Part shown: in pieces, positions 8,251 to 18,500 of the stretch
How the letters are laid out: every line of letters starts with the position of its first letter
How positions within the stretch are numbered: position 1 is the stretch's first letter
Translations under genes and position numbers: made by a program
Assembly (NCBI GenBank): GCA_008330645.1
Contig: VLTN01000069.1
Span: 1 to 64,000 of the forward strand
Length of the DNA stretch: 64,000 bases
DNA from: Cafeteria roenbergensis
Taxonomy: Eukaryota > Sar > Bigyra > Bicosoecida > Cafeteriaceae
Direction: 5' to 3'
Notes under the pieces: generated by a model
Told to the model about the DNA's origin: nothing
The model's database searches: none
What the model saw: only the letters and a program-made list of their open reading frames with translations

Positions 8251-9817
8251 TTGCGGTGCACGATGCTGGGGCCGGCCTCCTCGTACTCCTCCTTGGAGAT
8301 CCACATCTGCTGGAAGGTGGAGAGGGACGAGAGGATGGAGCCGCCAATCCAGACGGAGTACTTGCGCTCGGGGGGCGCGACCACCTTGATCTTCATGGTG
8401 GGCGGGGCAAGGGCGGTCACCTCCTTGGTGAGGCGCTCGGCGATGCCGGGGTACATGGTGGTGCCGCCGGACAGCACGATGTTGGCGTAGAGGTCCTTGC
8501 GGATGTCCACGTCGCACGACATGATGGTGTCGAAAGTGGCCTTGTGGATGCCCTCGGCCTCCTTGCCGAGGATGGACGGCTGGAAGAGGGCCTCGGGGCA
8601 GCGGAAGCGCTCGTTGCCGATGGTCACGGTGTTGCCGTCCGGGAGCTCGTACGTCTTCTCGAGCTCGGAGCTGTCGGCGGCGGTGGCAAGCTCCGCGTCG
8701 AAGTCAAGTGCCACGTACGTGAGGCGCTCCTTGATGTCACGCACGATCTCGCGCTCGGCGGTCGTGGTGAAGGAGTGGCCGCGCTCCGTCAGAATCTTCA
8801 TCATGTGCTCGGTGAGGTCCCGGCCAGCCAGGTCGATGCGCTTGATGGCGTGGGGGAGGGCGTATCCCTCGTAGATGGGCACGGTGTGGGTCACGCCGTC
8901 GCCGGAGTCAAGCACGGCACCGGTGGTGCGGCCGGAGGCGTACAGGGAGAGCACGGCCTGGATGTTCACGTACATGGCGGGCACGTTGAAGGTCTCGAAC
9001 ATGATCTGGGTCATGCGCTCGCGGTTGGACTTGGGGTTGCGCGGGGCCTCGGTGAGGAGGACCGGGTGCTCCTCGGGCGCGACGCGGAGCTCGTTGTAGA
9101 AGGTGTGGTGCCAGATCTTCTCCATGTCGTCCCAGTTGGTCACGATGCCGTGCTCGATGGGGTACTTGAGGGTGAGCACGCCGCGCTTGGACTGCGCCTC
9201 GTCGCCCACATAGGCATCCTTCTGGTCCATGCCGACCATCACGCCCTGGTGGCGCGGGCGGCCCACGATGGAGGGGAAGACGGCGCGGGGGGCGTCGTCG
9301 CCGGAGAAGCCGGCCTTGCACATGCCGGACCCGTTGTCCACCACCAGAGGCTGCACGTCTTCGTCTGCCTGCGCAGGGCAAGCAAGCAAGGGGTCCAGGA
9401 GCGGTAGGCCACGAACCAGGAGCTCGTCGAGCTTCGATTGGTGCGGGAAGTCCGACAGCGTTCACGCTTTTTGCGCGAGGGCTGAGGAATGGCACGTTTG
9501 GACAGCGCGCGACGATGCTGGAACCGCAGGGTTTGCAACACAAGCTGGAGAGGGGGGGGGGGGAGAGGCGTGCCCGGGGATGACAGCTCGTGGCCAGCCG
9601 CGCCGGAACGGGGACTCTCGCTCAGCGACATGCGGCTTGGCTCGCGCGCGACGGCTGAGGAACTGGCCGCGCGCTCGCGCGCCAGCCAACCCGCCAGGAT
9701 TGGGGCCGGCGGCCGCAGCCCTGGTCCCCAAGCCTTCCGCCCCCTGCGAACAGCCCTTGCGCTGTGGCCTTGTTGCTGCGCTGCAGCAGGTCGACTTGCG
9801 GCCGCGAGGCTCACCAT
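8241..9817 (-). CDS. ACT: Actin, intron directly after the ATG
   Basis: Cytoskeletal actin, an ATP-binding filament protein. The main exon (9368-8241) encodes [20 protein letters not shown] through SIVHRKCF without a break, with the usual phosphate-binding DNGSG loop and DSGDGVTH motif. The preceding bases form an acceptor (CCTGCGCAG). The only nearby ATG followed by a good donor is at 9817-9815 (ATG then GTGAGC), so exon 1 would contribute just the initiator Met. The join gives M-A-D-E-D and 376 residues, the normal actin length. The 446 bp intron holds a G-rich run. The gene is divergent from the AMSH-like gene, with 184 bp between the two ATGs. The family call is certain; the first exon is inference. 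Confidence 0.95.
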
Positions 9818-10001
9818 TTCGGCTGCCTCGGAATCCTCAGGAAAGGTGTCCGTCGTGGCCCGAGCTTTGCCCCTGGCGGTCGTCCACGTCGTCGGCATCG
9901 CCGTCGTCGGCAGTTTCGAGGCTCTGCCACTGCCGCGTGTCGATCGTCGGCGGCGCCCAGGCCAGGCGCTGGCCAGCAGACACCGCCGAGCCTCGAATGC
10001 C

Positions 10002-11809
10002 ATGGCCGCCATGCTGGGGAGCGGCGAGCCAAGCGAGTTTCGGGCCCAGGTGGGTCGCATGATCGACTATGCGGAGGGGACGGTTCCCCAGAAGCACGCG
10101 TTGCCGGACCGCCTCGAGAAGCTTTGCGCGCTGGCGCTCAACGAGCTGCAGCAGGCGCGCCAGTACGACAAGCTTGGGCAGGCCTGGTCTCGCGAGGCAT
10201 TTGTGCACCTCTACAAGTTTTCCATGTGAGCTGGTGCGCGAGGCTCTGGCTGTGCGCCGCGCCGGCAGGGCGCGCGTTGAGTTCTCGGAAGCCGCTCGTG
10301 CAGTTTCTCTTGCTGTTTTTTTTTTTCACCCGTGGTCCTTGCGAGCGCCCCGGCCCCGCCATTTCTTGCTGGCTCCTCAGGCTCTTCACAAAGTACGTGG
10401 CGCGGCACCCAGGCTACCCGCGGTCGACCGCTGCGCAGCGACTGCTGGGGCAGGTGGAACAAGCGACCACCCGGCTGCAGCAGATTCGCGAGGGCTGGCT
10501 CGAGGCATTTATTGAGGACGCCGTGATGCGGGACATGGCCGGTGACACAGCCGACCCACCCACGGGCGGGGCTTCGCCCCTGGACAACGTCCCGGCCCCG
10601 GCGTCGAGCGCACCCGCGGCCGCTCGGGCTCCGGCAGCAGTTCCCGGCGCCGTGTCCGCCGCGTCAGCTGCCGCTGCATGCGTTTCTACTGCCACGACGT
10701 CTGGCTCGGCGCATGCTGTCGCCCCGCCGCCGGCCCAGTGGCCGAGTGCTTCCGCCACCGGCCCAGTCCGGGACGAGGACTGGAAGGCAGCCATGGCCGC
10801 GCTGTCGGGGGGCTCGGCCGCGGCTCCCCCCGCGCCCGCTTCAGGGCCCGACGACGGAGGCGTTCCCAGCTATCTTCGAGGGGATGCGCCCCGCGGCGGG
10901 GCCCGCGACCCCGCGCCTCCGGGTCCGTCCTGGGCCGGGCCAGGGCCGGAGCACGCGCCGACGGGCGGGATGATGCCAGGTGCGCAGGCGGGAGGCGCGT
11001 CTCCGGGGGGCAGCGGGGCGCCACGCGGTCGCGGGCCGGGCGTCGGCGACCCGAACGACGGAACCATGGGCTGGCGGGCCGGGTACGAGGGCGGGCGGGG
11101 CCTGACGACGTTGCTCAGCGGCGGCCTGCTCAAGAACGTCCTCGGCCTCCCCACCAGCGACCTGGGCAGGATCCGCAGCCTGTACGTGCCTGCGGGCATC
11201 GTAGACGCCTTCCTCCGCATCGCGGCTCCCAACTCCGCCAAGGGCCCCCGTGGCATCGAAACTTGCGGCATCTTGGCGGGTCGGCTCATGCCGGGCGGGC
11301 AGGTGACCATGACCACGCTCATCGTAGCCGACCAGGTAGGGGAGAGCGACAGCTGCGAGCTGACCGAGGCGGGCGAGATGCAGGTGTTCGAGGTGTGCTC
11401 TGCCACGGAAGCGGACGGGTCCGGGCTGCTCCAGATGGGTTGGATCCACACGCACCCGTCGCAGGAGTGCTTTCTATCCGCGTACGACGTGCGGACGCAC
11501 CTCGGCTTTCAGGCCATGTTCCCCGAGGCGGTGGCCATCGTCGCGGCGCCAAGCGACTCGCGGCTCGGCTTCGGCGTGTTTCGCCTCATCGAGCCGGAAG
11601 GCGTGGACATCGTCAAGGCCAGGCGCACTAACGGCCACGTCCCAGTTCCCGACGGCGTGTTCATCTACGAGACGACGTCGCACGTCAAGATGGTGCGAGG
11701 CAGAGCCAGCTCCAGACCCGCCGGAGGCCGCCCCGGCGGCAGGGGCGCGGGCGGGCTGCCGCTCGACCAGGACGACTTTGCCGTGATCGACACACGCACA
11801 GCTAGGTAG
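10002..11809 (+). CDS. AMSH-like JAMM deubiquitinase (STAMBP family)
   Basis: A Zn2+ metalloprotease that in known AMSH proteins cleaves K63-linked ubiquitin chains at endosomes. Exon 1 (10002-10225) encodes a USP8-dimerisation/MIT-like helical N-terminus. A 155 bp intron (GTGAGC...CTCAG) follows, and exon 2 (10381-11809) continues LFTKYVARHPGYP. The middle is Pro/Ala/Gly-rich linker. The catalytic domain near the C-terminus has the full JAMM set: E368, H431, H433, S441, D444 (HTHPSQECFLSAYD). It also keeps the AMSH-type Cys/His insert region (SHVKMVRGR near the end). Length is about 550 residues, longer than human AMSH because of the linker. The ATG is preceded by another in-frame Met region upstream, but MAAMLGSGEPS fits the expected start of the helical domain. 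Confidence 0.88.
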
Positions 11810-12174
11810 CGAGCCCCCTCACCCTGACAGGCCCGAGCGACGCAGGCTGCGTGCCTGGTGAGGGGGGCGGCAGGCGAGCGCTTGAGAGTGTTGCCCCGGG
11901 TGGCTGATGCCAGCCTTTGCCGGCCGCGTGCGGGCAAGCACGTGTGGCCGAGCGCCTGGGCTCGCTGTCTTGGCGCAAAACGCGGTTGCACACCCGTTGC
12001 GCCCTCAGACTCACGCGCGCTCTGCCATAGGCCTGGGCCGAGCCAGCAGCTGCGCCGGTGCGCAACGCGACACTCGACAGGATGGCTCTGGCAGCAGCTG
12101 CTGCGCGCGTTTGCCGCCACGCCGCCGCGCGGCACTTGCCCAGCCGGTGGCTGCTCCCAGCTCCGCTCCGACTA
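11810..12174. other. Intergenic between AMSH-like gene and HINT1
   Basis: About 365 bp between two plus-strand genes, holding the 3' flank of one and the promoter of the other. No TATA-like box, RNA gene or repeat is evident; minus-strand open frames here lack any recognisable domain. Confidence 0.4.
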
Positions 12175-12899
12175 ATGGCGTCCGCATCTGGCCCCGGAAC
12201 GTCGGGTGAGGGCGTGCGGTAGGGTGCCATCTCGGCGGCTGACCTGCTGCACCGCTCAGCCGCCCCGCCTTCAGTGCGGGAAGCCGCGTCCCAGACCCGG
12301 ACTTGATCGGAACTGGGAGCGCGCACGTGTTGCGGGTGTCCGGGCCTCGGTCCTGCTGCGCAATGGCGCCCTCGTGTAGCTCGTGCGCTGGCAATCGGGC
12401 GCAGATGGCTTCCCGGACACGGTGTTCGGCAAGATTTTGCGCAAGGAGATCCCCTCCTCAGTGGTGTACGAGGACGACTCGGGGGGGGGGGGGGGGGGGA
12501 CAGGCGCGCCCCCGGTTCCTCGGCTACCTTCCATTCCACGCTTGTGCTCGATTGCAAGACTCTGCGCCGCAGGCTGAGGACCGCCACGCGGCGATTCTGG
12601 GCAAGCTCATGCTGGCGGCCAGCAAGGTCGCCAAGGCTGCCGGTGTGGCCGAAGGAGGCTACCGCGTTGTCGTCAACGCCGGCGAGCATGGGTGTGAGGG
12701 TCGCGGCAGCGCGCTCGGCTAGCGCACCACCGACTGCTTTTCTGGTGCCCTCCGTGTTTCAGGCAGCCGCTTGTGCACTTCCACGCTGTTGCTTCGCGCA
12801 GGCCAGACCGTGGACCACATCCACCTGCACGTGATCGGCGGCAAGCAGCTCACTTGGCCTCCGGGCACGGGCGCGCCCGAGGGGAGCAAGACCGCGTGA
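12175..12899 (+). CDS. HINT1: HIT-family nucleotide hydrolase (HINT1 type), internal segment missing
   Basis: HINT proteins hydrolyse nucleoside phosphoramidates. Exon 1 (12175-12205) reads [10 protein letters not shown] and ends at a GTGAGG donor. Exon 2 (12405 to about 12480) gives [20 protein letters not shown] and then YEDDS. A later exon (12573-12693) gives [19 protein letters not shown] up to NAGEHG; the last exon (12802-12899) carries the catalytic HIHLHVIGG and ends QLTWPPG with a short tail. The roughly 28 residues expected between EDD and AEDRHA (the strand with LAFRDxxPQAP in relatives) are absent. Joining exon 2 directly to the next exon also breaks frame. A 19-G run (12481-12499) sits exactly there. 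Identity is clear; the present sequence cannot encode a complete HIT fold. Confidence 0.8.
12481..12499. repeat. 19-base G homopolymer inside the HINT1 gene
   Basis: An uninterrupted run of G beginning right after the codons for EDDS. Similar runs occur at 6904-6923 and, as C, at 19262-19275. Such tracts are prone to slippage and assembly collapse. Confidence 0.9.
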
Positions 12900-13000
12900 T
12901 GCGCCATCCGCGCGCGAGCGGCCGCACCCGAGCTCGCGCCCTGCTGTGGGTGTTCCCGAGGCACGATGTGAGAAGCTTTCTCACACAAGCCCACGGGCGC

Positions 13001-13106
13001 ACAAGCAAGACTGCGAGACCGCAAGCAAGCAAGACCGCAAGCAAGACCGCAAGCAAGACCGCAAGCGCGCAAGACCGCAAGCAAGCAAGACTGCAAGCAA
13101 GCAATC
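13001..13106. repeat. Minisatellite of CAAGACCG / CAAG units
   Basis: Imperfect tandem units of about 12 bp (core GCAAGCAAGACC) lie in the 240 bp between the convergent HINT1 and translin genes. There are no conserved-repeat-plus-unique-spacer features, so it is not a CRISPR array. Confidence 0.8.
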
Positions 13107-13139
13107 GCACCCGGGGCGGTCGTCCCAGCGCCAGACCGG

Positions 13140-14626
13140 CTACTCGTCCGCGTCCGCCGGCTTGGACCGCTTGGCGGGCCGAGCATCACCCCGAGTACCC
13201 CCGCCACGCCCGCCCCCTCGGCCACCGCCACGTCCGCCCCCTCGCCCGCCACGCCTGCCCCCGCGCCCCCCAGCGGAAGCAGCCGACTCGTCCTGTGCGT
13301 CCTCGCCGTCGCCAGCATCGTCGCGGTCGCCGTCTCCCGAAGGCACGTCGCGGGACCCCATGCTGAACTGTCCCAGCGCCTTGGTGAGCGACATCTCGTA
13401 CGTGACCTGCGGCAGCCCGATCGCGCAGAAGCGGCAAGGCAGTCGAGTGGCGAGGGCACGCCGCTTTGCGGCTCAGGCCGGCTGCCGCACGGCGCTGCTG
13501 CTGCCCCGGGCACGGCGCGCGCTGGGCACGGCGCAGTGAGCCTCGCCGAACCGCGAGATCGCCCCTCGCCGGGCTGGCCTCTTCGCCCGCAGCTCACCTG
13601 CTCGAGCTTCTTGAGGCTGTACTTGATGCCGTCGTACTTGCGGCGCAGCTGCCCGTTGCGGAAATCAAAGCCCATGAGCGCGAGCTGGACGTCGTCCACC
13701 GCTTCCCTGGCGCGCGCAACGGCCTCCTCGTCGCGGCGCGTGGCTGCCAGCACAGCCGTGCGCGTGACCTCGCCCACAAAGTCCATCACGCCCCCCAGGT
13801 ACTCGTCGCGGTTCACCACGCCGGCCAGGCCCTCGGAGCGCGGGGAGGGGACGCGCCCGTCGCGCAGGTACCCCTGGAAGATGACCGCCTCGGCGTACTC
13901 CTCCAGCGCGCCGGACAGGGCGCCGCCGAAGCGCAGCTGCGCCTTGCCGTCTGCGAGCGGGAAGAGCTCTGCCTCCACGATGGTCCGCGCCTCGGCCAGG
14001 TTGCTCGTCGCGAGCTCCGTCTGCCCGCGATGGAGGCAGTAGATGGCCGTCTTGGACAGCTTCAGCACGTCGCGGGACCGCTTGATCACGACCTCGCGAG
14101 TGCCGTCGTCCGCCTCCATCTGCGCTCGCACGGGAGACGCTTGACAGCAGCGCGCGCCAGGCAGGGTGGAGCGCGCCCGCCATCCCGACCTGCAAAGCAA
14201 GAGTTGCACATGGCAACCTTGCCGCAGCTCCGCGTGGCCAGCCTGGCCACGCAGGCCGGCACAGACCGGACACGCAGCCACGCCTCAGCACGCCCAGCCT
14301 CGCTGCCTTGCGCCGGAGCGCCCGCGCCGCCCCAGCGCGCTCGCCGCGAGCGGTGCGAGAGGCCACGCCGTCCGGGGCGCGCTCACCTCCTTGCGCAGCT
14401 CCTCGAATGCCGGCATGTCCACAATCCGCGAGGTCGCCGAAATTCCGGTAGTGTGCGGCTTCCCAGCGGGAGCTGCGTCCGTCTCTGTCGATGCGCGGGC
14501 GCCAGCGGCGGCGCCTGCAGACGAGGCGGCGGGGGCAGCCTCCGACCTTGCGGCCGGCGCATCAGATGCCGCAGGCTGCGAAGCAAGCGCCGGAACAGCC
14601 GACGACGACGATGACGATGACGCCAT
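13140..14626 (-). CDS. Translin-family protein with C-terminal RGG tail, three exons
   Basis: Translin and TRAX form an octameric RNA/DNA-binding complex; with TRAX it acts as the C3PO endoribonuclease. Exon 1 (14626-14387) encodes a Ser/Ala-rich leader ending FEELRKE. Exon 2 (14119-13598) begins MEADDGTREVVIKRSRD and holds the all-helical core, with LEEYAEAVIFQGYL and LRRKYDGIKYSLKKLEQ. Exon 3 (13406-13140) continues VTYEMSLTKALGQ and then a glycine/arginine tract (GGRGGRRGGRGGG) and a basic end. Donors are GTGAGC, acceptors GCAG, all introns phase 0, giving 342 residues. The core resembles both translin (the KYDGIKY segment) and TRAX (the EYAEAVIFQ segment), so I do not choose between them. 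The RGG extension is not part of the known family. Confidence 0.82.
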
Positions 14627-15525
14627 GGTGCGGCAGCCGAAGGGGCTGGCGGGTGCCGAGCCGCCTGCTTTTGTTTGGGTAATTGCAGCAAGGCCGGCCA
14701 AAGCAGAGCCGCTGGAGCTTCGGCAGGCGGCGGGTCGCTCCTCGTTTGCGCCTCGGCCGCCTGCGCCCGCGCGCACTCCCGGAAGCTCCAGAAGCTCCCG
14801 GCCGCGTCCTCGCGGTTCGACCTTCTCCGTCAGCCTCCCCCTCGACAGGTTGTGAGTCGTCAGAGCACGCATCCAAAAGCCAAATCTTCCGGCTTGCGCC
14901 AGGCCGCTGCCCGGCGGACCTGCAACGGCGTGCCCGCCTTGTTTGGGGCGCCTCGACGTCGACGGCTCGCCGGCGCATCTGCGCCCCGCGACGCCAGGCC
15001 CGCGGGCCTCGCGCGGCCGGCCCCCGCCCTCTCGACCGCGCTGGCTGCAGCGCAGAGGCTGGGCGGCCCGGCCCGCGCGTCCCGCGAACCAGGCGCGCCC
15101 GGCCTGCAGCGGACCTCGCGAGCTTTGTCCGGGGTTGACCTTTTGCCGTGGCCGGCTTGGTTGTTGCCGCCGCCTCGCGCGCCCTGGGGCGGCGCACCCC
15201 CGCCACCCCCTCCCCTCACGGGTGCCACCCACGGGTTGCCGCCACGACCCGCAAAAGGCGGCCGCGGGGGCGGGCCCTCATTCCCGGCGGCTGCTTGCGC
15301 GCCGGCCCCACGACGTTTCCCCGGCGCAATTCCCGCGACCGCGCGCTCTGCCACCTCATGCCTCAAAAAGTCGCGCCGACTGCAGCGTGACCGGCGCAGG
15401 CGGCCCGCGCCCCGCGCGGCCCCTCCCTCCAGTTCCTGAGATGCGGCCCGTTGCCCCAGCCACCCCCTGCCCCCGCTCCTCTCGCTCTCACGTGTTGTGT
15501 GCCTCGTCTGCAGTTCCAAAGCGCG
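14627..15525. other. Divergent promoter region of translin and the SQD1 fusion gene
   Basis: About 900 bp of GC-rich DNA with no convincing gene. The right end looks like a 5' untranslated intron of the SQD1 gene: a pyrimidine-rich stretch ends in GTCTGCAG at 15506-15513, just before the ATG at 15526. Because the frame stays open across that acceptor, an upstream exon adding N-terminal residues cannot be excluded. Confidence 0.4.
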
Positions 15526-18500
15526 ATGGCGGCAACCGCTCCCATCCAGGTTGGCACGGCGGCCCCGGCACCCGTGCCCCTCCCCAAAGGTTTTAGCTCT
15601 CTAACTCCCGAGCAACAGGGTTACGTGATGGCCGCGCGCCTCGGCGCCGCCGTGACCTCCGCGACCAACGCCAAGCTTGCGGATCTGCCGTTCGGAGTCG
15701 GCGATCTGACCGAGCTTGACATCCCCGCGCTCGCCACCGACGCCGCCGACGCCCCTGCGCCCAAGGCCCTCCAGCACAGCCGCCGGCGCGTGCTCGTGAC
15801 CGACCTGGACGGCACCCTGACCGGCTCCTCGGGCCGTCTGCCTGCCTCCGTCTTCGCCCGCCTCGAGACTCTCCGCGAGCGCCAGAACGTGCTCGTGGTC
15901 GTGTGCACGGGCCGCCCAGTGTCGTGGGCGCGCACCATCATGGCGACCTGGCCGGTCGACGCCGTAGTGGCCGAGAACGGCGCCGTCATCCTCTTCGCCG
16001 CGGCCCCCGAGGGCGCTTCCGCGGCCGCTGGCCCCGCCGGCAGCTCCGCCGGTGCCCCGCCCACCGTGGTCGAGGAGGCTCTCTTCCCGTCCACAGAGGA
16101 GGACCTCGCAGCCCGCGCAGCGATGATCAAGCGCGCAACCGACGCTCCGTCCGCCGGCGGCCTTGGCCTCTCTCTCTCCCCGGACCAGGCCGGCCGCGCC
16201 TGCGACGTCGCCTTCGAGCTCGACGACTCCCCCGCCGCCGGGCCCACGCGCGGCATTCCGGCGGCCTTCCTGGAGGAGCTCACCGCCGGCGGCTTCGCCT
16301 TCTCCTTCTCCAACATCCACCTCAACGTGTGGCGCGGCTCCCAGACCAAGGCCTCCGGCTCCGACGCCGTGCTGGCTCGCCTCGGCCTGTCCGCGGAGGA
16401 CGCCGCAGACGCCGTCTTTGTCGGCGACTCCCCCAACGACCGCCCCTGCTTCCGCCGCTTCCACCCCCACAGCTACGGCGTGGCTTCCGTGTCCCGCTAC
16501 ACCGGTGTCGCCGCTCGCGGCCCCGCGGCCGAGGACGCCGCCGAGACCGGCCCCCTGAGCGCCGCGTGCGGCCGTGTGACCGTGTCCGACGGCCCCGCCG
16601 GCTGGCTCGAGGCGGTGGACCACGCCTTCCCCTCACAGGCGTTCGCCACCCTCGTGGCCAACGAGTTCTACGTCACCGGCGCCATCGCCCTCGCCAAGAG
16701 CCTCGCCGCCACTGGCACAACCCGCCCCCTCATCTGCCTCACAGGCCCCGAGGTGTCCGAAGAGTCCGCCGCCCGCCTCGCCGCCCTCGGCGTCGTGGTG
16801 GCTCGCGTGCCCCTCGTGCCCTTCACGGACGCCTTCCGCGAGCGCCACCGTCTGGACGTCATCAAGGCGTCCCGCCCCTACAACAGCGGCGTGGACAAGC
16901 CCAAGCAGTTCCGCAACCTCTTCAACTTCTCCAAGCTCCTCCTCTGGGCCCTCACCGACTTCGAGACGGTCGTCTACCTCGACGCCGACATCGTGGTGAT
17001 GCAGAGCATGGACTCGCTCTTCGACGTGCGCGGCTTCGGCGCCGCACACAACCTCCACGTCCGCTTCGACCAGCTGAACCGTATCAACTCCGGCGTCATG
17101 GTCCTTCACCCCTCCGTGGCCACCCTCCGCGCTATGTTCCGCGTCCTCCTCGACGAGGCGTCCACCGTGACCTACCACCGCACCGACCAGACCTTCCTCG
17201 AGTCCTTCTTCGCCGGCCGCACCCACGGCCTCGACCGCTCTGTCAACGCCCTCCAGTACTTCTTCGTCACCGCGCCCGAGGCCTGGGACTGGGCCACCGT
17301 GCGCGCCACGCACTTCATCATGCAGAAGCCTTGGCAGAGCCTGGCCGACGCCGCCGATGCCGACGCCGCCGCAGCCCTCGTTGCCCCCGGCGCCCCCCTC
17401 CCCGCCCTTCCCTCCGGCGCCCGGCCCGAGCTCGCCTGCGTGCACGCCGTCTGGTGGGCCGTCTTCCGCGCCACGCTCGCCAGCGACGCCACCGTGTCCG
17501 CGCACGACGCCGTCGTGGCCGCCGGCGAGGCTGCCGTGGCATCGCTCGTCTCCACCGACGCAGATGCCGATGCCGCCGAGACCAAGGACGACGAGGTCGT
17601 CCCCGCCGTCGCCGCTTCCGCCACGTCGGCAGCTTCCGCCGCCGCCGCCGCCGCTGGAAGCGCCACGCCCGCGGCCGCCACGGGCGCCGCCGCGGAGGCC
17701 TTGATGCTGTCCAAGGCTGCGGCCGGCGCAACGGCCATGCCCCTCACCCTCCTCGCGCCCCGCTCCAAGCGCGTGCTCGTGGTGGGCGGCGACGGCTTCT
17801 GCGGATGGCCCCTGGCCCTTCGCCTCAGCGCCCAGGGCTACGAGGTCCTCATCGCCGACAACCTCTCCCGGCGCCGCATCGACGCGGAGCTGGGAGTCGA
17901 CTCCCTCACCCCCATCAAGCCCATGGCCGCCCGCCTGGCCGCTTGGGAGGAGGTGACCCGCGCCGACGGCGGCGCCCCGCGCAAGATCCACTTTGAGCTG
18001 TGCGACGTGAACACCGAGTACGACCGCTTCAAGGGCGTCATGGAGCGCTTCCGCCCCAGCACCGTGGTGCACCTTGGCGAGCAGCGCGCCGCGCCCTACT
18101 CCATGAAGGACGAGCGCACGCGCCGCTACACCGTCACCAACAACCTCGGCGCCACCCACGCCGTCCTCAACGCCATCGTTGAGACGGACCGCGACACGCA
18201 CCTCGTGCACCTGGGCACCATGGGCGTGTACGGCTACGGCGCCGTGGAAAACGTCATGCTCCCCGAGGGCTACGTAGACATCAAGATGAAGGACATGCAC
18301 GGCAAGTGGCAGGACAAGAGCATCCTGCACCCCGCCTACCCCGGCTCCGTCTACCACATGACCAAGACCCAGGACGCCCTGTTCTTCCAGTTCTACGCCA
18401 AGAACTATGGCCTCTCCATCACCGACCTCCACCAGGGCATCGTCTGGGGCCTCCACACCGACGAGACCCGCCGCCACCCCGACCTCATCAACCGCCTCGA

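Noticed and set aside
7812-9407. 531-codon + strand ORF opposite actin
   Set aside because: It mirrors the actin exon in another frame and has no domain; GC-rich coding strands generate long antisense frames.
13001-13106. Repeat array as a possible CRISPR
   Set aside because: Units are short, imperfect and contiguous without unique spacers, and the genome is eukaryotic.
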